A stretch of DNA of 64,000 nt from Pseudomonas putida (lineage in GTDB: Bacteria > Pseudomonadota > Gammaproteobacteria > Pseudomonadales > Pseudomonadaceae). The position numbers and the translations under genes were made by a program. Positions within the stretch are counted from its first letter, which is position 1, and each line of letters starts with the position of its first letter. Below are positions 54,188-63,701 of this stretch, one piece after another. The stretch covers positions 1,116,001 through 1,180,000 of the forward strand of contig NZ_CP039371.1 in assembly GCF_005080685.1 (NCBI RefSeq). Reading direction: 5' to 3'. The notes under the pieces are model-generated. The model saw only the letters and a program-made list of their open reading frames with translations, was not told the origin of the DNA and searched no databases.

Positions 54188-55108
54188 ATGCCCGAACTCT
54201 GCGTGGGCGAGCGCCGCTGGACGGTGCCAGCCGGCAGCAATCTGCTCGACGCTCTGAACGCGGAAGGCCTCAACGTGCCCTACAGCTGCCGTGCCGGCAG
54301 TTGTCATGCCTGCCTGGTGCATTGCCTGGCCGGGCAGCCGGCGGATGCCCGGCCCGAGGCCCTGGCGTTGGACAAGCACGCCCAGGGCTGGCGTCTGGCC
54401 TGTCAATGCCGGGTGGTCGAGGATCTGCATGTGGCGGCATTCGACCCGCTGCGCGACGGCGTGCCGGCCCAGGTCTGCGCCGTGGACTGGTTCGGCGATG
54501 TGCTGCGCCTGCGCCTGCGACCGGAACGTGCGCTACGCTACCAGGCCGGACAGCACCTGGTGCTGTGGCTGGGTACGGTAGCCCGCCCTTACTCCCTGGC
54601 CAGCCTCCCGGGTGAAGATGACTTCCTGGAGTTTCATATCGATTGCCAGCGGCCAGGCGCTTTTTGCGACCAGCTGCGTGGCGTGCAGATCGGCAGCCAA
54701 CTGCGCCTGGGCGAGCTGCGCGGCGGCGCGTTGCACTACGATCCGGACTGGCAGCAACGACCGCTCTGGTTGCTGGCGGCGGGCACCGGGCTGGCGCCGT
54801 TGTGGGGCATCCTGCGCGAGGCGCAGCGCCAGGGGCATCAGGGCGAAATCAAGGTGATGCACGTGGCGCGCGATCACGCAGGGCATTATCTGGCCGGGCC
54901 ATTGCAGGCGCTGGCCGGGGTGAGTGTCGAGTGTGTACTGGCAGAGGCGCTGGAAAGTGCGCTGGCGGGGTTGCGACCATCCTCGCGGCAGACGGTGGCG
55001 CTGCTGTGCGGGTCGCCGGGGAGTGTCGAGCGGTTTGCCCGGCGGCTGTTCATTGCCGGGGTGCCGCGGGGGCAGGTGTTCGCCGATGAGTTCGTCGAGC
55101 ATGCCTGA
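54188..55108 (+). CDS. 2Fe-2S ferredoxin-FAD/NAD(P) reductase fusion
   Basis: 306 residues: an N-terminal plant-type 2Fe-2S domain with cluster cysteines C34, C39, C42 and C72 (SCRAGSCHAC ... LACQC), then an FNR-like FAD domain (RPYSLAS) and NAD(P) domain (AAGTGLAPLWGIL, CGSPGSVERF). It is built like reductase components of ring-hydroxylating oxygenases (BenC/XylZ type), but no oxygenase gene is nearby. It sits alone between fumarase and pykA, as in P. aeruginosa PA4331. Its partner is unknown. Confidence 0.87.
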   Translation: MPELCVGERRWTVPAGSNLLDALNAEGLNVPYSCRAGSCHACLVHCLAGQPADARPEALALDKHAQGWRLACQCRVVEDLHVAAFDPLRDGVPAQVCAVDWFGDVLRLRLRPERALRYQAGQHLVLWLGTVARPYSLASLPGEDDFLEFHIDCQRPGAFCDQLRGVQIGSQLRLGELRGGALHYDPDWQQRPLWLLAAGTGLAPLWGILREAQRQGHQGEIKVMHVARDHAGHYLAGPLQALAGVSVECVLAEALESALAGLRPSSRQTVALLCGSPGSVERFARRLFIAGVPRGQVFADEFVEHA

Positions 55109-55114
55109 GTGAGC

Positions 55115-55236
55115 CGGGAGGGCTTCGCCCTCCTTTCGCGACGCAAGGCCGCTCCCACACATCTATCGCATACCAGGGATTGCGCGGTAGGTGTGGGAGC
55201 GGCCTTGTGTCGCGATAGGACCGCAAAGCGGTCCTC
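55115..55236. repeat. REP pair with leading hairpin
   Basis: GGAGGGC-TTC-GCCCTCC hairpin with TTT (terminator-like for the reductase gene), then inverted REP arms CGCAAGGCCGCTCCCACAC and GTGTGGGAGCGGCCTTGTG, between convergent genes. Confidence 0.9.
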
Positions 55237-55248
55237 TTTAGCGCAGGA

Positions 55249-56703
55249 TCAACCGACCAGCGGATCACCGACATGCAGGATCTTCATGCCGTTGGTGCCA
55301 CCTATGGTGTGGTAGCTGTCGCCCTTGGTCAGGATCACCCAGTCACCCTGTTCCACCAGGCCGCGCTTGATCAGCTCGTCCACGGCAGCTTGGCTGACCT
55401 TGTCGGCCGGCAGTGCAGCCGGGTCGAAGGCGATCGGATAGACGCCGCGGAACATCGAGGCGCGGGCCTGGGTGGCGCGGTGCGGCGAGAGCGCGAAGAT
55501 CGGCACGTGCGAGCGCAGGCGCGACATGATCAGCGGGGTGTAGCCGCTCTCGGTCAGGGAGATGATCGCCTTCACGCCCGGGAAGTGGTTGGCGGTGTAC
55601 ATGGCCGCCAGGGCGATGCTCTCGTCGCAGCGCTCGAAGGTGGTATGCAGGCGGTGGCTGGACTTCTGGCTGGTCGGGTGCTTCTCGGCACCCAGGCAGA
55701 TGCGCGCCATGGCCTGGACCGCTTCGATCGGATAGGCACCGGCGGCGCTTTCGGCCGACAGCATCACCGCATCGGTGTTGTCCAGCACGGCGTTGGCCAC
55801 GTCGGACACTTCGGCGCGGGTCGGCATCGGGTTCTGGATCATCGACTCCATCATCTGGGTCGCCACGATCACCGCCTTGTTGTTGCGGCGGGCGTGCTGG
55901 ATGATCTTCTTCTGGATGGCGATCAGCTCGGCGTCGCCGATTTCCACGCCCAGGTCGCCACGAGCGACCATCACCGCGTCAGAGGCGGCGATCAGTTGGT
56001 CGAGGGTCTCGTCGTCGGCCACGGCTTCGGCACGTTCGATCTTGGCGACCAGCCAGGCGCTGCCACCGGCTTCGTCGCGCAGCTTGCGGGCGTATTCCAT
56101 GTCGCTGGCATCGCGCGGGAACGAAACGGCCAGGTAGTCCAGGTCCATTTCCGCGGCCAGCTTGATGTCGGCCTTGTCCTTTTCGGTCAGGGCCGGAGCG
56201 GTCAGGCCGCCACCTTTGCGGTTGATGCCCTTGTGGTCCGACAGCGGGCCACCGATGATCACCACGCAATGCAGGGCATCGGCGGTGGCGGTTTCGACGC
56301 GCATGACCACGCGGCCATCGTCGAGCAGCAGTTCGTCGCCGACGCCGCAGTCCTTGACCAGGTCCGGGTAGTCGATCCCGACGATGTCCTGGTTGCCTTC
56401 GGTCAGCGGGTGCGCGGTGGAGAAGGTGAACTTGTCACCGACTTTCAATTCGATGCGCTTGTTGCTGAATTTGGCGATGCGGATCTTCGGACCCTGCAGG
56501 TCGCCCAGCAGTGCGACGTGGCGGCCATTCTTGGCGGCGATGTCGCGGATCAGGCGCGCACGTGCCTTGTGCTCGTCCGGGGTGCCGTGGGAGAAGTTCA
56601 GGCGTGCCACGTCCAGGCCGGCGAGGATCAGCTGTTCGATCACTTCCGGCGAATTGCTGGCGGGGCCAAGGGTGGCGACGATTTTGGTACGGCGGATGGT
56701 CAT
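55249..56703 (-). CDS. pykA: Pyruvate kinase PykA
   Basis: 484-residue glycolytic enzyme (PEP + ADP to pyruvate + ATP). The N-terminus TIRRTKIVATLGPASNS, the active-site stretch VMVARGDLGVEIG and ATQMMESMIQNPMPTRAEVSD (PK signature with catalytic Lys region) are complete, as is the C-terminal effector domain. Length and position match P. aeruginosa pykA (PA4329). Single gene. Confidence 0.96.
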   Translation of the reverse strand: MTIRRTKIVATLGPASNSPEVIEQLILAGLDVARLNFSHGTPDEHKARARLIRDIAAKNGRHVALLGDLQGPKIRIAKFSNKRIELKVGDKFTFSTAHPLTEGNQDIVGIDYPDLVKDCGVGDELLLDDGRVVMRVETATADALHCVVIIGGPLSDHKGINRKGGGLTAPALTEKDKADIKLAAEMDLDYLAVSFPRDASDMEYARKLRDEAGGSAWLVAKIERAEAVADDETLDQLIAASDAVMVARGDLGVEIGDAELIAIQKKIIQHARRNNKAVIVATQMMESMIQNPMPTRAEVSDVANAVLDNTDAVMLSAESAAGAYPIEAVQAMARICLGAEKHPTSQKSSHRLHTTFERCDESIALAAMYTANHFPGVKAIISLTESGYTPLIMSRLRSHVPIFALSPHRATQARASMFRGVYPIAFDPAALPADKVSQAAVDELIKRGLVEQGDWVILTKGDSYHTIGGTNGMKILHVGDPLVG

Positions 56704-56884
56704 GCACAGACTCCTATAGTGAAGCGCAGCGAAAGGCTACTCCTGAATCGCGCTGTAGTCATTGTTCCGTTGCACTACCTGCAAACGGCGCAGGGTGGCG
56801 TTTGAACGGGCGGGGTATCCTTGCAAAACGGTGTGAAGATTTGTGGGCAAAGGCCGATACCCTGGCATCAAAGGAGATTCCCCC

Positions 56885-57271
56885 ATGCGAGCCCTGATTG
56901 TTTTGGCACTGGCGGTCAGCACCGTCGGCTGCACCCGCTGGTCCATGGACCACCACTTGAACAATGCCTACCGCGCCTACGACCGTGGCGACTGCCAGCG
57001 GGTGATGCTGGAACTGTCGCAGGTCGACCGCACCAGCCGTGCACGACCGTTCATCCACCCCGAGGTGTCGCTGCTGCGTGGCCAGTGCCTGGAGCGCCAG
57101 CAACTGTTCGTCGATGCGGCCCAGACCTACGAGTACCTGATCCAGCAGTACCCGCACAACGAATACGCCTACCGCGCTCAGGCTCGTCTGCAGACCTTGG
57201 AAAAGCTGGGCCACTACCGCCGTGGCGAGCCGGCCGTGGCGAGCCCGGTCGCCACCTCTCCTTGGCGTTAA
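56885..57271 (+). CDS. Small TPR-like lipoprotein
   Basis: 128 residues with a lipoprotein signal (MRALIVLALAVSTVGC, Cys16) and two TPR-like helical repeats (NNAYRAYDRGDCQRVMLELSQV; CLERQQLFVDAAQTYEYLIQQYP). ATG 56885 has AAAGGAG upstream; the in-frame start at 56843 is rejected. Probably an outer-membrane or periplasmic scaffold; function unknown. Confidence 0.8.
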   Translation: MRALIVLALAVSTVGCTRWSMDHHLNNAYRAYDRGDCQRVMLELSQVDRTSRARPFIHPEVSLLRGQCLERQQLFVDAAQTYEYLIQQYPHNEYAYRAQARLQTLEKLGHYRRGEPAVASPVATSPWR

Positions 57272-57394
57272 CACCAAGGTATCTTTTATTTAACGGGATT
57301 TGCCGCGCAGCCTGGAGTAACCTGTAAGCAAGATGTAACGACAACCGCCAGTTCCTCGTATTCCTGGCATCGGGTACGGACTGCACTTGCGATC

Positions 57395-57754
57395 ATGTTC
57401 ATCAAGCGCCATATCGAACGACACCAGCTCCCCTGCGTGCTCAAGGTGTACAACCGCTTTACCGATCAGTCGATCGGCCAGTTGGGTAATGCCTCCGAGG
57501 ACGGGTTGATGCTGATCAGCCAGTTACCGGTCCTGGTTGGCCCGGACTACGAGCTGCAGTTGCGTCTGCCGCTGCCTGGCAATGGCCAGCAGTTGGTCGA
57601 CCTCACCGCGAGCTGCCTGTGGTGCCGCGAAGACCAGACCCCTGGCCATTACGATTCCGGTTTCATGTTGCTGCAAGCGCCCCGCGAGTACGAGGAATTC
57701 GTCCGCTCGCTGCGCGACTATTTCAGTTTCAGGCCGGCCAACGCTTCCGCCTGA
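57395..57754 (+). CDS. PilZ-domain c-di-GMP-binding protein
   Basis: 119-residue single PilZ domain. Both ligand motifs are intact: R5-x3-R9 (RHIER) and N-x-S-x-x-G (NASEDG) about 25 residues later. Such proteins bind c-di-GMP and relay it to motility or polysaccharide machinery. It may read changes made by BifA, encoded in this window, but its target is unknown. Confidence 0.85.
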   Translation: MFIKRHIERHQLPCVLKVYNRFTDQSIGQLGNASEDGLMLISQLPVLVGPDYELQLRLPLPGNGQQLVDLTASCLWCREDQTPGHYDSGFMLLQAPREYEEFVRSLRDYFSFRPANASA

Positions 57755-57799
57755 AAGTACGTGGGTTAGAATCGGGGCGACCTCGATAAGGACGACCCC

Positions 57800-59236
57800 G
57801 TGAGCTCCAGCATTTTCTGGCACGACTATGAAACCACCGGCATCAACCCGCGCTGTGACCGCCCGCTGCAGGTAGCAGGCGTGCGCACCGACTTCGAGTT
57901 GAACGAGATCGACGAGCCGGTCAACCTCTTCTGCCAGCCTTCCGACGACATCCTGCCGCATCCGATGGCTTGCCTGGTAACCGGCATCACGCCGGCGCAA
58001 CTGGCCAAGCAGGGCCTGTGCGAAGCCGAATTCATGACCCGCGTGCACGCCGAGCTGTCGCGCCCCGGCACCTGCGGGGCGGGCTACAACACCCTGCGTT
58101 TCGACGATGAAGTCACCCGCTACAGCCTCTATCGCAATTTCTTCGACCCCTATGCCCGCGAGTGGCAGGGCGGCAACAGCCGCTGGGACCTGATCGACGT
58201 GGTACGCACCGCCTATGCCCTGCGCCCCGAGGGCATCCATTGGCCGCAGCAGGACGGGCGCACCAGCCTGCGCCTGGAGCTGCTCAGCAAGGCCAACGGC
58301 ATCGAACATGGCCACGCCCACGAGGCGCTTTCCGACGTACGGGCGACCATTGCCCTGGCGCGGCTGATTCGCCAGCGCCAGCCCAAGTTGTATGAATGGT
58401 TGTTCCAATTGCGCAGCAAGCACAAAGTCATGGAGCAGGTGCGTTTGTTGCAGCCGCTGGTACATATATCCGGGCGTTTTTCTGCAGCGCGTAATTATCT
58501 GGGCGTGGTCTTGCCACTGGCGTGGCACCCGCGTAACCGCAATGCATTGATAGTCTGCGACCTGCAGCAGGAAACCCTACCGTTATTGCGGGAAAGTGCC
58601 GAAGTGCTGCGCAAGCGGTTGTACACGCGGCACGAGGACTTGGCCGAAGGTGAATTACCCGTGCCGTTGAAGTTGGTGCAGATCAACCGTTGCCCGGTAC
58701 TGGCGCCGCTCTCGGTATTGCGCCCCGTCGATCAACAACGGCTCGGCGTGGATATGGCGCTATTGCAAGCACGTGGCGAACAGCTGGCCCATCAGCAGGG
58801 GCAATGGCAAGACAAGCTGGACTCCATTTATGGCCCGGAAGAATTTGCCCCTTGCGACGATCCGGAACAGCAACTGTATGACGGATTCATCGGAGACCGT
58901 GATCGTCGCTTGTGCGAGCAAGTTCGCACGCTGGAGCCTGCGCAATTGGGCCACGGGCACTGGATGTTCGATGACCCGCGCCTACCGGAATTACTGTTCC
59001 GTTATCGCGCCCGAAACTTCCCCGAGACACTCGGCGCCGAGGAGCGCCAACGCTGGTTTGCATTCTGCCAGCAGCGTTTGTCCGACCCGTCGTTCGGTGC
59101 GCCCAATACACTCGGTGATTTCGAGCAGGCCAGGCAGGCCGCCTGGGCCGATACGGACGAGGCCGGGCGCCGGGTTCTGGATGCCTGGCAGGCACATGCC
59201 CAGGCGTTGCGTGAGCAATACGCTATTACCGCTTGA
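57800..59236 (+). CDS. sbcB: Exodeoxyribonuclease I
   Basis: 478-residue 3'-5' single-strand DNA exonuclease of the DEDDh group. The first motif is FWHDYETTG (acidic pair), followed by GYNTLRFDDE, then HALSDVRATIALA, and the C-terminal SH3-like and helical regions of ExoI. GTG 57800 follows AAGGA. Acts in mismatch repair and recombination with RecJ and RecA pathways. Ended by a strong hairpin. Confidence 0.95.
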   Translation: MSSSIFWHDYETTGINPRCDRPLQVAGVRTDFELNEIDEPVNLFCQPSDDILPHPMACLVTGITPAQLAKQGLCEAEFMTRVHAELSRPGTCGAGYNTLRFDDEVTRYSLYRNFFDPYAREWQGGNSRWDLIDVVRTAYALRPEGIHWPQQDGRTSLRLELLSKANGIEHGHAHEALSDVRATIALARLIRQRQPKLYEWLFQLRSKHKVMEQVRLLQPLVHISGRFSAARNYLGVVLPLAWHPRNRNALIVCDLQQETLPLLRESAEVLRKRLYTRHEDLAEGELPVPLKLVQINRCPVLAPLSVLRPVDQQRLGVDMALLQARGEQLAHQQGQWQDKLDSIYGPEEFAPCDDPEQQLYDGFIGDRDRRLCEQVRTLEPAQLGHGHWMFDDPRLPELLFRYRARNFPETLGAEERQRWFAFCQQRLSDPSFGAPNTLGDFEQARQAAWADTDEAGRRVLDAWQAHAQALREQYAITA

Positions 59237-59243
59237 ATGTACA

Positions 59244-59278
59244 AACAACAACGCCGGCGGTGAGCCGGCGTTGTTGTT
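59244..59278. terminator. Bidirectional terminator sbcB / mvaT
   Basis: Perfect 15-bp stem AACAACAACGCCGGC/GCCGGCGTTGTTGTT with a GGTGA loop between convergent genes. Confidence 0.88.
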
Positions 59279-59307
59279 ATGACGCGACGAATTGTCGCGG
59301 ACTGCTA

Positions 59308-59685
59308 TCAGTCCAGCAGGGTCGCCCAGCTTTCAACCACGTCGCCACCCCATTTGGCTTTCCACTCTTTCAGGGTCTTGTGGTTGCCGCCCTTGGTTTC
59401 GATCACTTCACCGTTGTGCGGGTTCTTGTATTGCTTGACCTTGCGCGCACGCTTGGTGGTGGCAGGTTTGCTGGCGCCACGTGGGGCCTTGCTCAGTTTC
59501 GATTCTGGGTCGAGCAGGGCAATCACGTCGCGCAGCGACTTGGAATATTCACCCATCAGCGCACGCAGTTTGCCTTCGAACTCCAGTTCTTTTTTCAGCT
59601 TGTCATCCTGCGACAGGTTGGCCAGGCGGGCCTGAAGTTCCTTGATGGCTTCTTCGGTGGCGCGGTATTCGTTGATCAGGGACAT
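59308..59685 (-). CDS. mvaT: MvaT-family H-NS-like xenogeneic silencer (TurA in P. putida)
   Basis: 125-residue nucleoid protein. N-terminal oligomerisation coiled coil (SLINEYRATEEAIKELQARLANLSQDD...), flexible linker, and the MvaT DNA-binding domain with KQYKNPHNGEVIETKGGNHKTLKEWKAKWG. It binds AT-rich DNA and represses acquired genes. ATG 59685 gives the family start MSLINEYRATEEA. The upstream 59749-59870 region is strikingly AT-rich, consistent with autoregulation. Order next to purU equals that of P. putida turA. Confidence 0.94.
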   Translation of the reverse strand: MSLINEYRATEEAIKELQARLANLSQDDKLKKELEFEGKLRALMGEYSKSLRDVIALLDPESKLSKAPRGASKPATTKRARKVKQYKNPHNGEVIETKGGNHKTLKEWKAKWGGDVVESWATLLD

Positions 59686-59748
59686 GGAGTGGTCCTTAGT
59701 GCGAGTTCGGGAAATGTGAGGCCAATAATAGACAGGCCATACTCTCAA

Positions 59749-59870
59749 GTAAACATATAAATAAGCGCAATCCTCTTAACTACTAGGAAACAACATATTT
59801 CCCAGGTTAAGAAAAATTTACTTTGGGTCCTACAATTCGTCATGTCTCGTAACAGATGCTGTGACGCCGT
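59749..59870. promoter_or_regulatory. AT-rich mvaT promoter region
   Basis: A tract with ATATAAATAAG, AACAACATATTT and AAGAAAAATTTA stands out against the GC-rich surroundings, between divergent mvaT and purU. AT-rich steps of this kind are the targets of MvaT itself, so autoregulation is likely. Confidence 0.5.
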
Positions 59871-59981
59871 CGCGGGATGACGCAGCGGCTGTCGAGCACG
59901 GCCGCTCGGCGCAATGATTACTGCGTTTTTCACTGCAGGCCGCTAGAATGGGCGCCTTTGCGAAGTTCTGGAGTTTCATTC

Positions 59982-60833
59982 ATGCGCACCTATCGTCTGG
60001 TGATCGCCTGCCCCGACCGTGTTGGCATCGTGGCGAAAGTCAGTAATTTCCTGGCCCTGTACAATGGCTGGATCAACGAAGCCAGCCACCACTCGGATGA
60101 ACAGAGTGGTTGGTTCTTCATGCGCCATGAAATCCGCGCCGAATCTCTGCCGTTCGGTATCGAGGCCTTCCGTGAAGCCTTTGCGCCGATCGCCGAAGAG
60201 TTCTCCATGACCTGGCGCATCACCGATTCGGCACAAAAGAAGCGCGTGGTGCTGATGGCCAGCCGCGAGTCCCACTGCCTGGCCGACCTGCTGCACCGCT
60301 GGCACACCGATGAGCTGGACTGCGAGATCCCGTGCGTGATCTCCAACCACAACGACCTGCGCAGCATGGTGGAGTGGCACGGTATCCCGTTCTTCCACGT
60401 GCCGGTCGACCCGAAGGACAAGGCACCAGCCTTCGCCGAAGTGTCGCGCCTGGTCCAGGAGCATGGCGCCGATGTCGTGGTACTGGCCCGCTACATGCAA
60501 ATCCTGCCGCCACAGCTGTGCCAGGACTACGCGGAAAAAGTCATCAACATCCACCACAGCTTCCTGCCGTCGTTCGTGGGTGCCAAGCCTTATCACCAGG
60601 CGGCGCTGCGGGGCGTCAAGTTGATCGGCGCGACCTGCCACTACGTCACCGAGGAACTGGATGCGGGCCCGATCATCGAGCAGGATGTGGTACGTGTGAA
60701 CCATGCCGACAGCATTGAGGACATGGTGCGCTTCGGCCGTGATGTCGAGAAGATGGTGCTGGCCCGCGGCCTGCGTTATCACCTGGAGGACCGCGTGCTG
60801 GTGCACGGCAACAAGACCGTGGTGTTCGACTGA
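59982..60833 (+). CDS. purU: Formyltetrahydrofolate deformylase
   Basis: 283-residue enzyme releasing formate from 10-formyl-THF. An N-terminal ACT domain (1-80, MRTYRLVIACPDRVGIVAKVSNFL) is followed by the formyl-transferase domain with catalytic Asn-His-Asp (VINIHHSFLPSF, later LDAGPIIEQD). ATG 59982 with CTGGAG upstream is used; the frame extends upstream without coding sense. Divergent from mvaT. Confidence 0.95.
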   Translation: MRTYRLVIACPDRVGIVAKVSNFLALYNGWINEASHHSDEQSGWFFMRHEIRAESLPFGIEAFREAFAPIAEEFSMTWRITDSAQKKRVVLMASRESHCLADLLHRWHTDELDCEIPCVISNHNDLRSMVEWHGIPFFHVPVDPKDKAPAFAEVSRLVQEHGADVVVLARYMQILPPQLCQDYAEKVINIHHSFLPSFVGAKPYHQAALRGVKLIGATCHYVTEELDAGPIIEQDVVRVNHADSIEDMVRFGRDVEKMVLARGLRYHLEDRVLVHGNKTVVFD

Positions 60834-61826
60834 TCAACCTGCCTGTCGCCTGCGGCGCTCCAGCAGTGGACGCGCCACCAGGCAGACGAACACCGGCCCA
60901 CCGGCCAACAGGTAGAAGTAGTAGGTGACGGCGCGCCAGATCAGGATCGCCGCAGCCGCCGTCGAGCTGCCGACCAGCGGCGCGAGCAGGCTGGCCGAGG
61001 TCAACTCGGCGGCCCCTGCACCGCCTGGCAACAGGCTGAACTGGCCCGCGCTCAGCGACAGCATCTGCACCAGGAAACTGGGAATCCACGCAAGTTCCAC
61101 TCCCAAGCCGCGCAATACCAGGTACAGCACGCTGTAGCGCAGGCTCCAGTGCGCGCAGGTGAGGGCGAACACCAATGCCAGGGTGCGCTTGGGCAGCCGC
61201 CAGGTCTGCGCCAGGGCGCCGATGAAGCGCAGCAGCTTGCGTGCCCAGCGCAGCCTGCGCCGGGGCGACATGCCAAGCTTGCGCAACAGCTGACCGTTGA
61301 AACGCATCACGCCGTGGCGATAGCGCAACAGGACGATGATCACCGCCAGTGCCGAGCACAACAGCATCGCGCTGCCTAGCAGCATGCCCTGCTGGCTGCG
61401 TCCCAGGCTGTGGAACAGGGCGTACCCGGCAATCGCCAGCATCGCGCAGAAGAAGAACACCAGATCGTTGAGCTGATCCATGGCGAACACCGCGCCACTG
61501 CGCGCAGGGCCGATGCGGTCGCGGGCCAGCAAGGCCATCAGGGTCAGCGGCCCACCGCTGCCGCCGGGTGTGGTGCAGATGGCGAATTCGGTGGCCATTA
61601 CCACGCCTAGACTGCGCACCCGGCCTAGTTGGGCGCCGTGCTGGCCGAGCAAGAGGCGTAGGCGCACGGCGTTGATCACCCAGCACAACAGGATCATCCC
61701 CAGCAGGCTCGTGAGCAGACCGCCGTCGAATGCCTTGAGCCGTGGCAACAACTCGTCGCCGCCGAGCAGGGCCGGCACCAGCATGGCGAACAGCAGGGCC
61801 AGGCCCAGCCAGCCCAAGCGGTTCAT
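60834..61826 (-). CDS. Flippase-like / LPG-synthase transmembrane-domain protein (UPF0104)
   Basis: 330-residue inner-membrane protein with about eight helices and the family stretch FAICTTPGGSGGPLTLMALLARD, plus FSLLPGGAGAAELTSASLL near the end. The domain is that of the membrane part of lysylphosphatidylglycerol synthase, without the aminoacyl-transfer domain. ATG 61826 overlaps the stop of the deacetylase gene by four bases. Last gene of a three-gene operon; likely moves or holds a lipid-linked glycan. Role inferred. Confidence 0.82.
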   Translation of the reverse strand: MNRLGWLGLALLFAMLVPALLGGDELLPRLKAFDGGLLTSLLGMILLCWVINAVRLRLLLGQHGAQLGRVRSLGVVMATEFAICTTPGGSGGPLTLMALLARDRIGPARSGAVFAMDQLNDLVFFFCAMLAIAGYALFHSLGRSQQGMLLGSAMLLCSALAVIIVLLRYRHGVMRFNGQLLRKLGMSPRRRLRWARKLLRFIGALAQTWRLPKRTLALVFALTCAHWSLRYSVLYLVLRGLGVELAWIPSFLVQMLSLSAGQFSLLPGGAGAAELTSASLLAPLVGSSTAAAAILIWRAVTYYFYLLAGGPVFVCLVARPLLERRRRQAG

Positions 61827-62587
61827 GCGCTTGCCTGGCGCTGCAGCCAGGCGGCCTTGGTCAAAGGTTCGCGGCCTTGGTTCAGCAGGGTTTCGAGGGT
61901 ATCGAGCCAGTACTGCCGCGAGCTGTGGTGGCGCATGTCCACCGGGTGCAGACCCAGGCGCAGGGTAGCGGCCTCGCGCCAGCGCTTGCGCTGCCACTCG
62001 CAGAGTACCTTGGACAGTCCGCGGCGCCAGGCGCTACGGGCGCTCCACACCAGGCCGGGGGCGTCGATGGCGGTGAACTCCGGCAGTCGATAGAGATGCT
62101 GTGGTGTGCTCGTGTAGCGCAGTGGAAGGCGGCGCAAGGCCTGGCGGGTACCCTCGCTCATCAGCCAGGCCGGTGCGACGAAGCCATGGACCGGCCAACC
62201 CTGCTGCTGGAAAACCGCCAGCCCTGCCTCCAGGCGTTGCAGGGCCTGGGCTTGGTCGAGGGTGAAGAATTCGCCTTCGTGGGTGTACACACGGCGCATG
62301 AAGAATTCTCTGGGGCTGCGCGCCGGGGGGCCATCGTCGGCATGGTAGAAGCCATGCAGGGCCAGTTCGTCGCCCCGTGCCAGGCGCTGTTCCAGCAAAC
62401 GGCAGAAATCGGGGGCTCCGGCCAACGCGTTGCGGTGGTGAAAGTCCGGCACCACCAGGCAGGTCATCGGCACGTTACCCAGGGCATCGACGGCCTCGAC
62501 GAACGGCTGGTAGTCCGGCCAGGTCTCAGGCGCCATATCGTGCAGCACCAGCATCAGGCTGCGCGGGGCGGTACCGTTTTCAACCAT
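61823..62587 (-). CDS. DUF2334 polysaccharide deacetylase-like protein
   Basis: 254 residues of the NodB/CE4-related DUF2334 type: LMLVLHDMAPETWPDY (first Asp/His region), FHHRNALAG, ELALHGFYHADD with the metal-site His pair, and VHGFVAPAWLMS. ATG 62587 overlaps the glycosyltransferase stop by eight bases. It may deacetylate a sugar product of the upstream enzyme. The longer open frame to 62842 is not coding. Confidence 0.82.
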   Translation of the reverse strand: MVENGTAPRSLMLVLHDMAPETWPDYQPFVEAVDALGNVPMTCLVVPDFHHRNALAGAPDFCRLLEQRLARGDELALHGFYHADDGPPARSPREFFMRRVYTHEGEFFTLDQAQALQRLEAGLAVFQQQGWPVHGFVAPAWLMSEGTRQALRRLPLRYTSTPQHLYRLPEFTAIDAPGLVWSARSAWRRGLSKVLCEWQRKRWREAATLRLGLHPVDMRHHSSRQYWLDTLETLLNQGREPLTKAAWLQRQASA

Positions 62588-63701
62588 GGGCGCGCACCTG
62601 TGGCTGGTGGCCAAGCACCGCCTGGTAGTGTTGCAGCAGGCCACTGACCACGGTATCCCACGAGTAATGCTGCTCGACGTGGCGGCGGGCCTGCATGCCC
62701 AACTTGCGTACACCGGCTTCGAACGCCTCGCGCACGGCGTGGGCCATGGCCTGGGCATCGTTGGCCCGGCACAGGCGACCGCACTGCTCGTTGACCAACT
62801 CGCCAAAGGCACCTGCACGCACCGCAACCACTGGCGTGGCACTGGCCATCGCTTCGAGGATCACCAGGCCAAAGGTTTCCTGGTCGCCAGCGTGTACCAG
62901 CAGGTCGGCGCTGGCCATCAATCGGGCCACTTCATGGGGTGGGCAGAAGTGGTCGATCACGCTGACGTTGTCGGGCACTGCGGCCGGCATGTTCGAGCCT
63001 ACCAGCAGCAAGTGATAGGGGCGGCCCAGACGCTGCATGCATGCGAGCAGCACTGGCAGGTTCTTCTCGCGTGAGCCGCGCCCGGCATAGATCAGCAGCC
63101 GGCTGGTGTCGGGGATGCCGAGCTCGGCGCGTAGCTGCGGATCGCGATGCTCGGGGTGGAAGGTGGCCAGGTCGACACCCAAGCGCTGCACGTGTACATC
63201 GCGCACGCCAAGGCGGCGCAGCTTGTCGGCCATGACCTGGCTGGGCGCCAGGACCCGGTCGAAGTTGCCGTAGAGCTTGCTGACATACGCCTCGACGTTC
63301 GGCGTGAACCAGTTACCCATGCGGTTGCTCACCAACAGCGGCAGGTCGGAGTGATAGAAGCCGATCACCGGCACATCCAGCTTGCGCCGTGCTTCCAGCG
63401 CGGCCCAGGCGGTCAGGTAGGGGTCGCCGACTTCGATCAGGTCGGGCTGTAGTCGTCGCAGCACATTGCACCACGGCGCGAGGCGGACCGGAAAGCGATA
63501 GCCCTTGCCGAAAGGCAGCGGTGGGGCGGGTACCTGGTAGACGCCGTTTTCATGACAGGCGTTGCGACCGGGGATCAACAGGCTGTGGCTTACGCCTGGG
63601 ATGGCGTCGAGACGGTGGTGTTTGGCATCAAGATAGGTACGTACGCCGCCACTGGCCGGGGCGTAGAACATGGTGATGTCGGCGATGTGCACGATCAGCA
63701 T
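62580..63701 (-). CDS. Glycosyltransferase family 4-type enzyme
   Basis: 373 residues, GT-B fold. The N-terminal half has MFYAPASGGVRTYLDAK (acceptor side), and the C-terminal half has YAGRGSREKNLPVLLACM and the E-x7-E element in HAGDQETFGLVILEAMASATPVVA. First gene of the glycosyltransferase-deacetylase-flippase-like operon. It resembles mannosyl- or glucosyl-transferases acting on lipid (PimB/alpha-mannosyl group). Product unknown. Confidence 0.84.
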   Translation of the reverse strand: MLIVHIADITMFYAPASGGVRTYLDAKHHRLDAIPGVSHSLLIPGRNACHENGVYQVPAPPLPFGKGYRFPVRLAPWCNVLRRLQPDLIEVGDPYLTAWAALEARRKLDVPVIGFYHSDLPLLVSNRMGNWFTPNVEAYVSKLYGNFDRVLAPSQVMADKLRRLGVRDVHVQRLGVDLATFHPEHRDPQLRAELGIPDTSRLLIYAGRGSREKNLPVLLACMQRLGRPYHLLLVGSNMPAAVPDNVSVIDHFCPPHEVARLMASADLLVHAGDQETFGLVILEAMASATPVVAVRAGAFGELVNEQCGRLCRANDAQAMAHAVREAFEAGVRKLGMQARRHVEQHYSWDTVVSGLLQHYQAVLGHQPQVRAHG

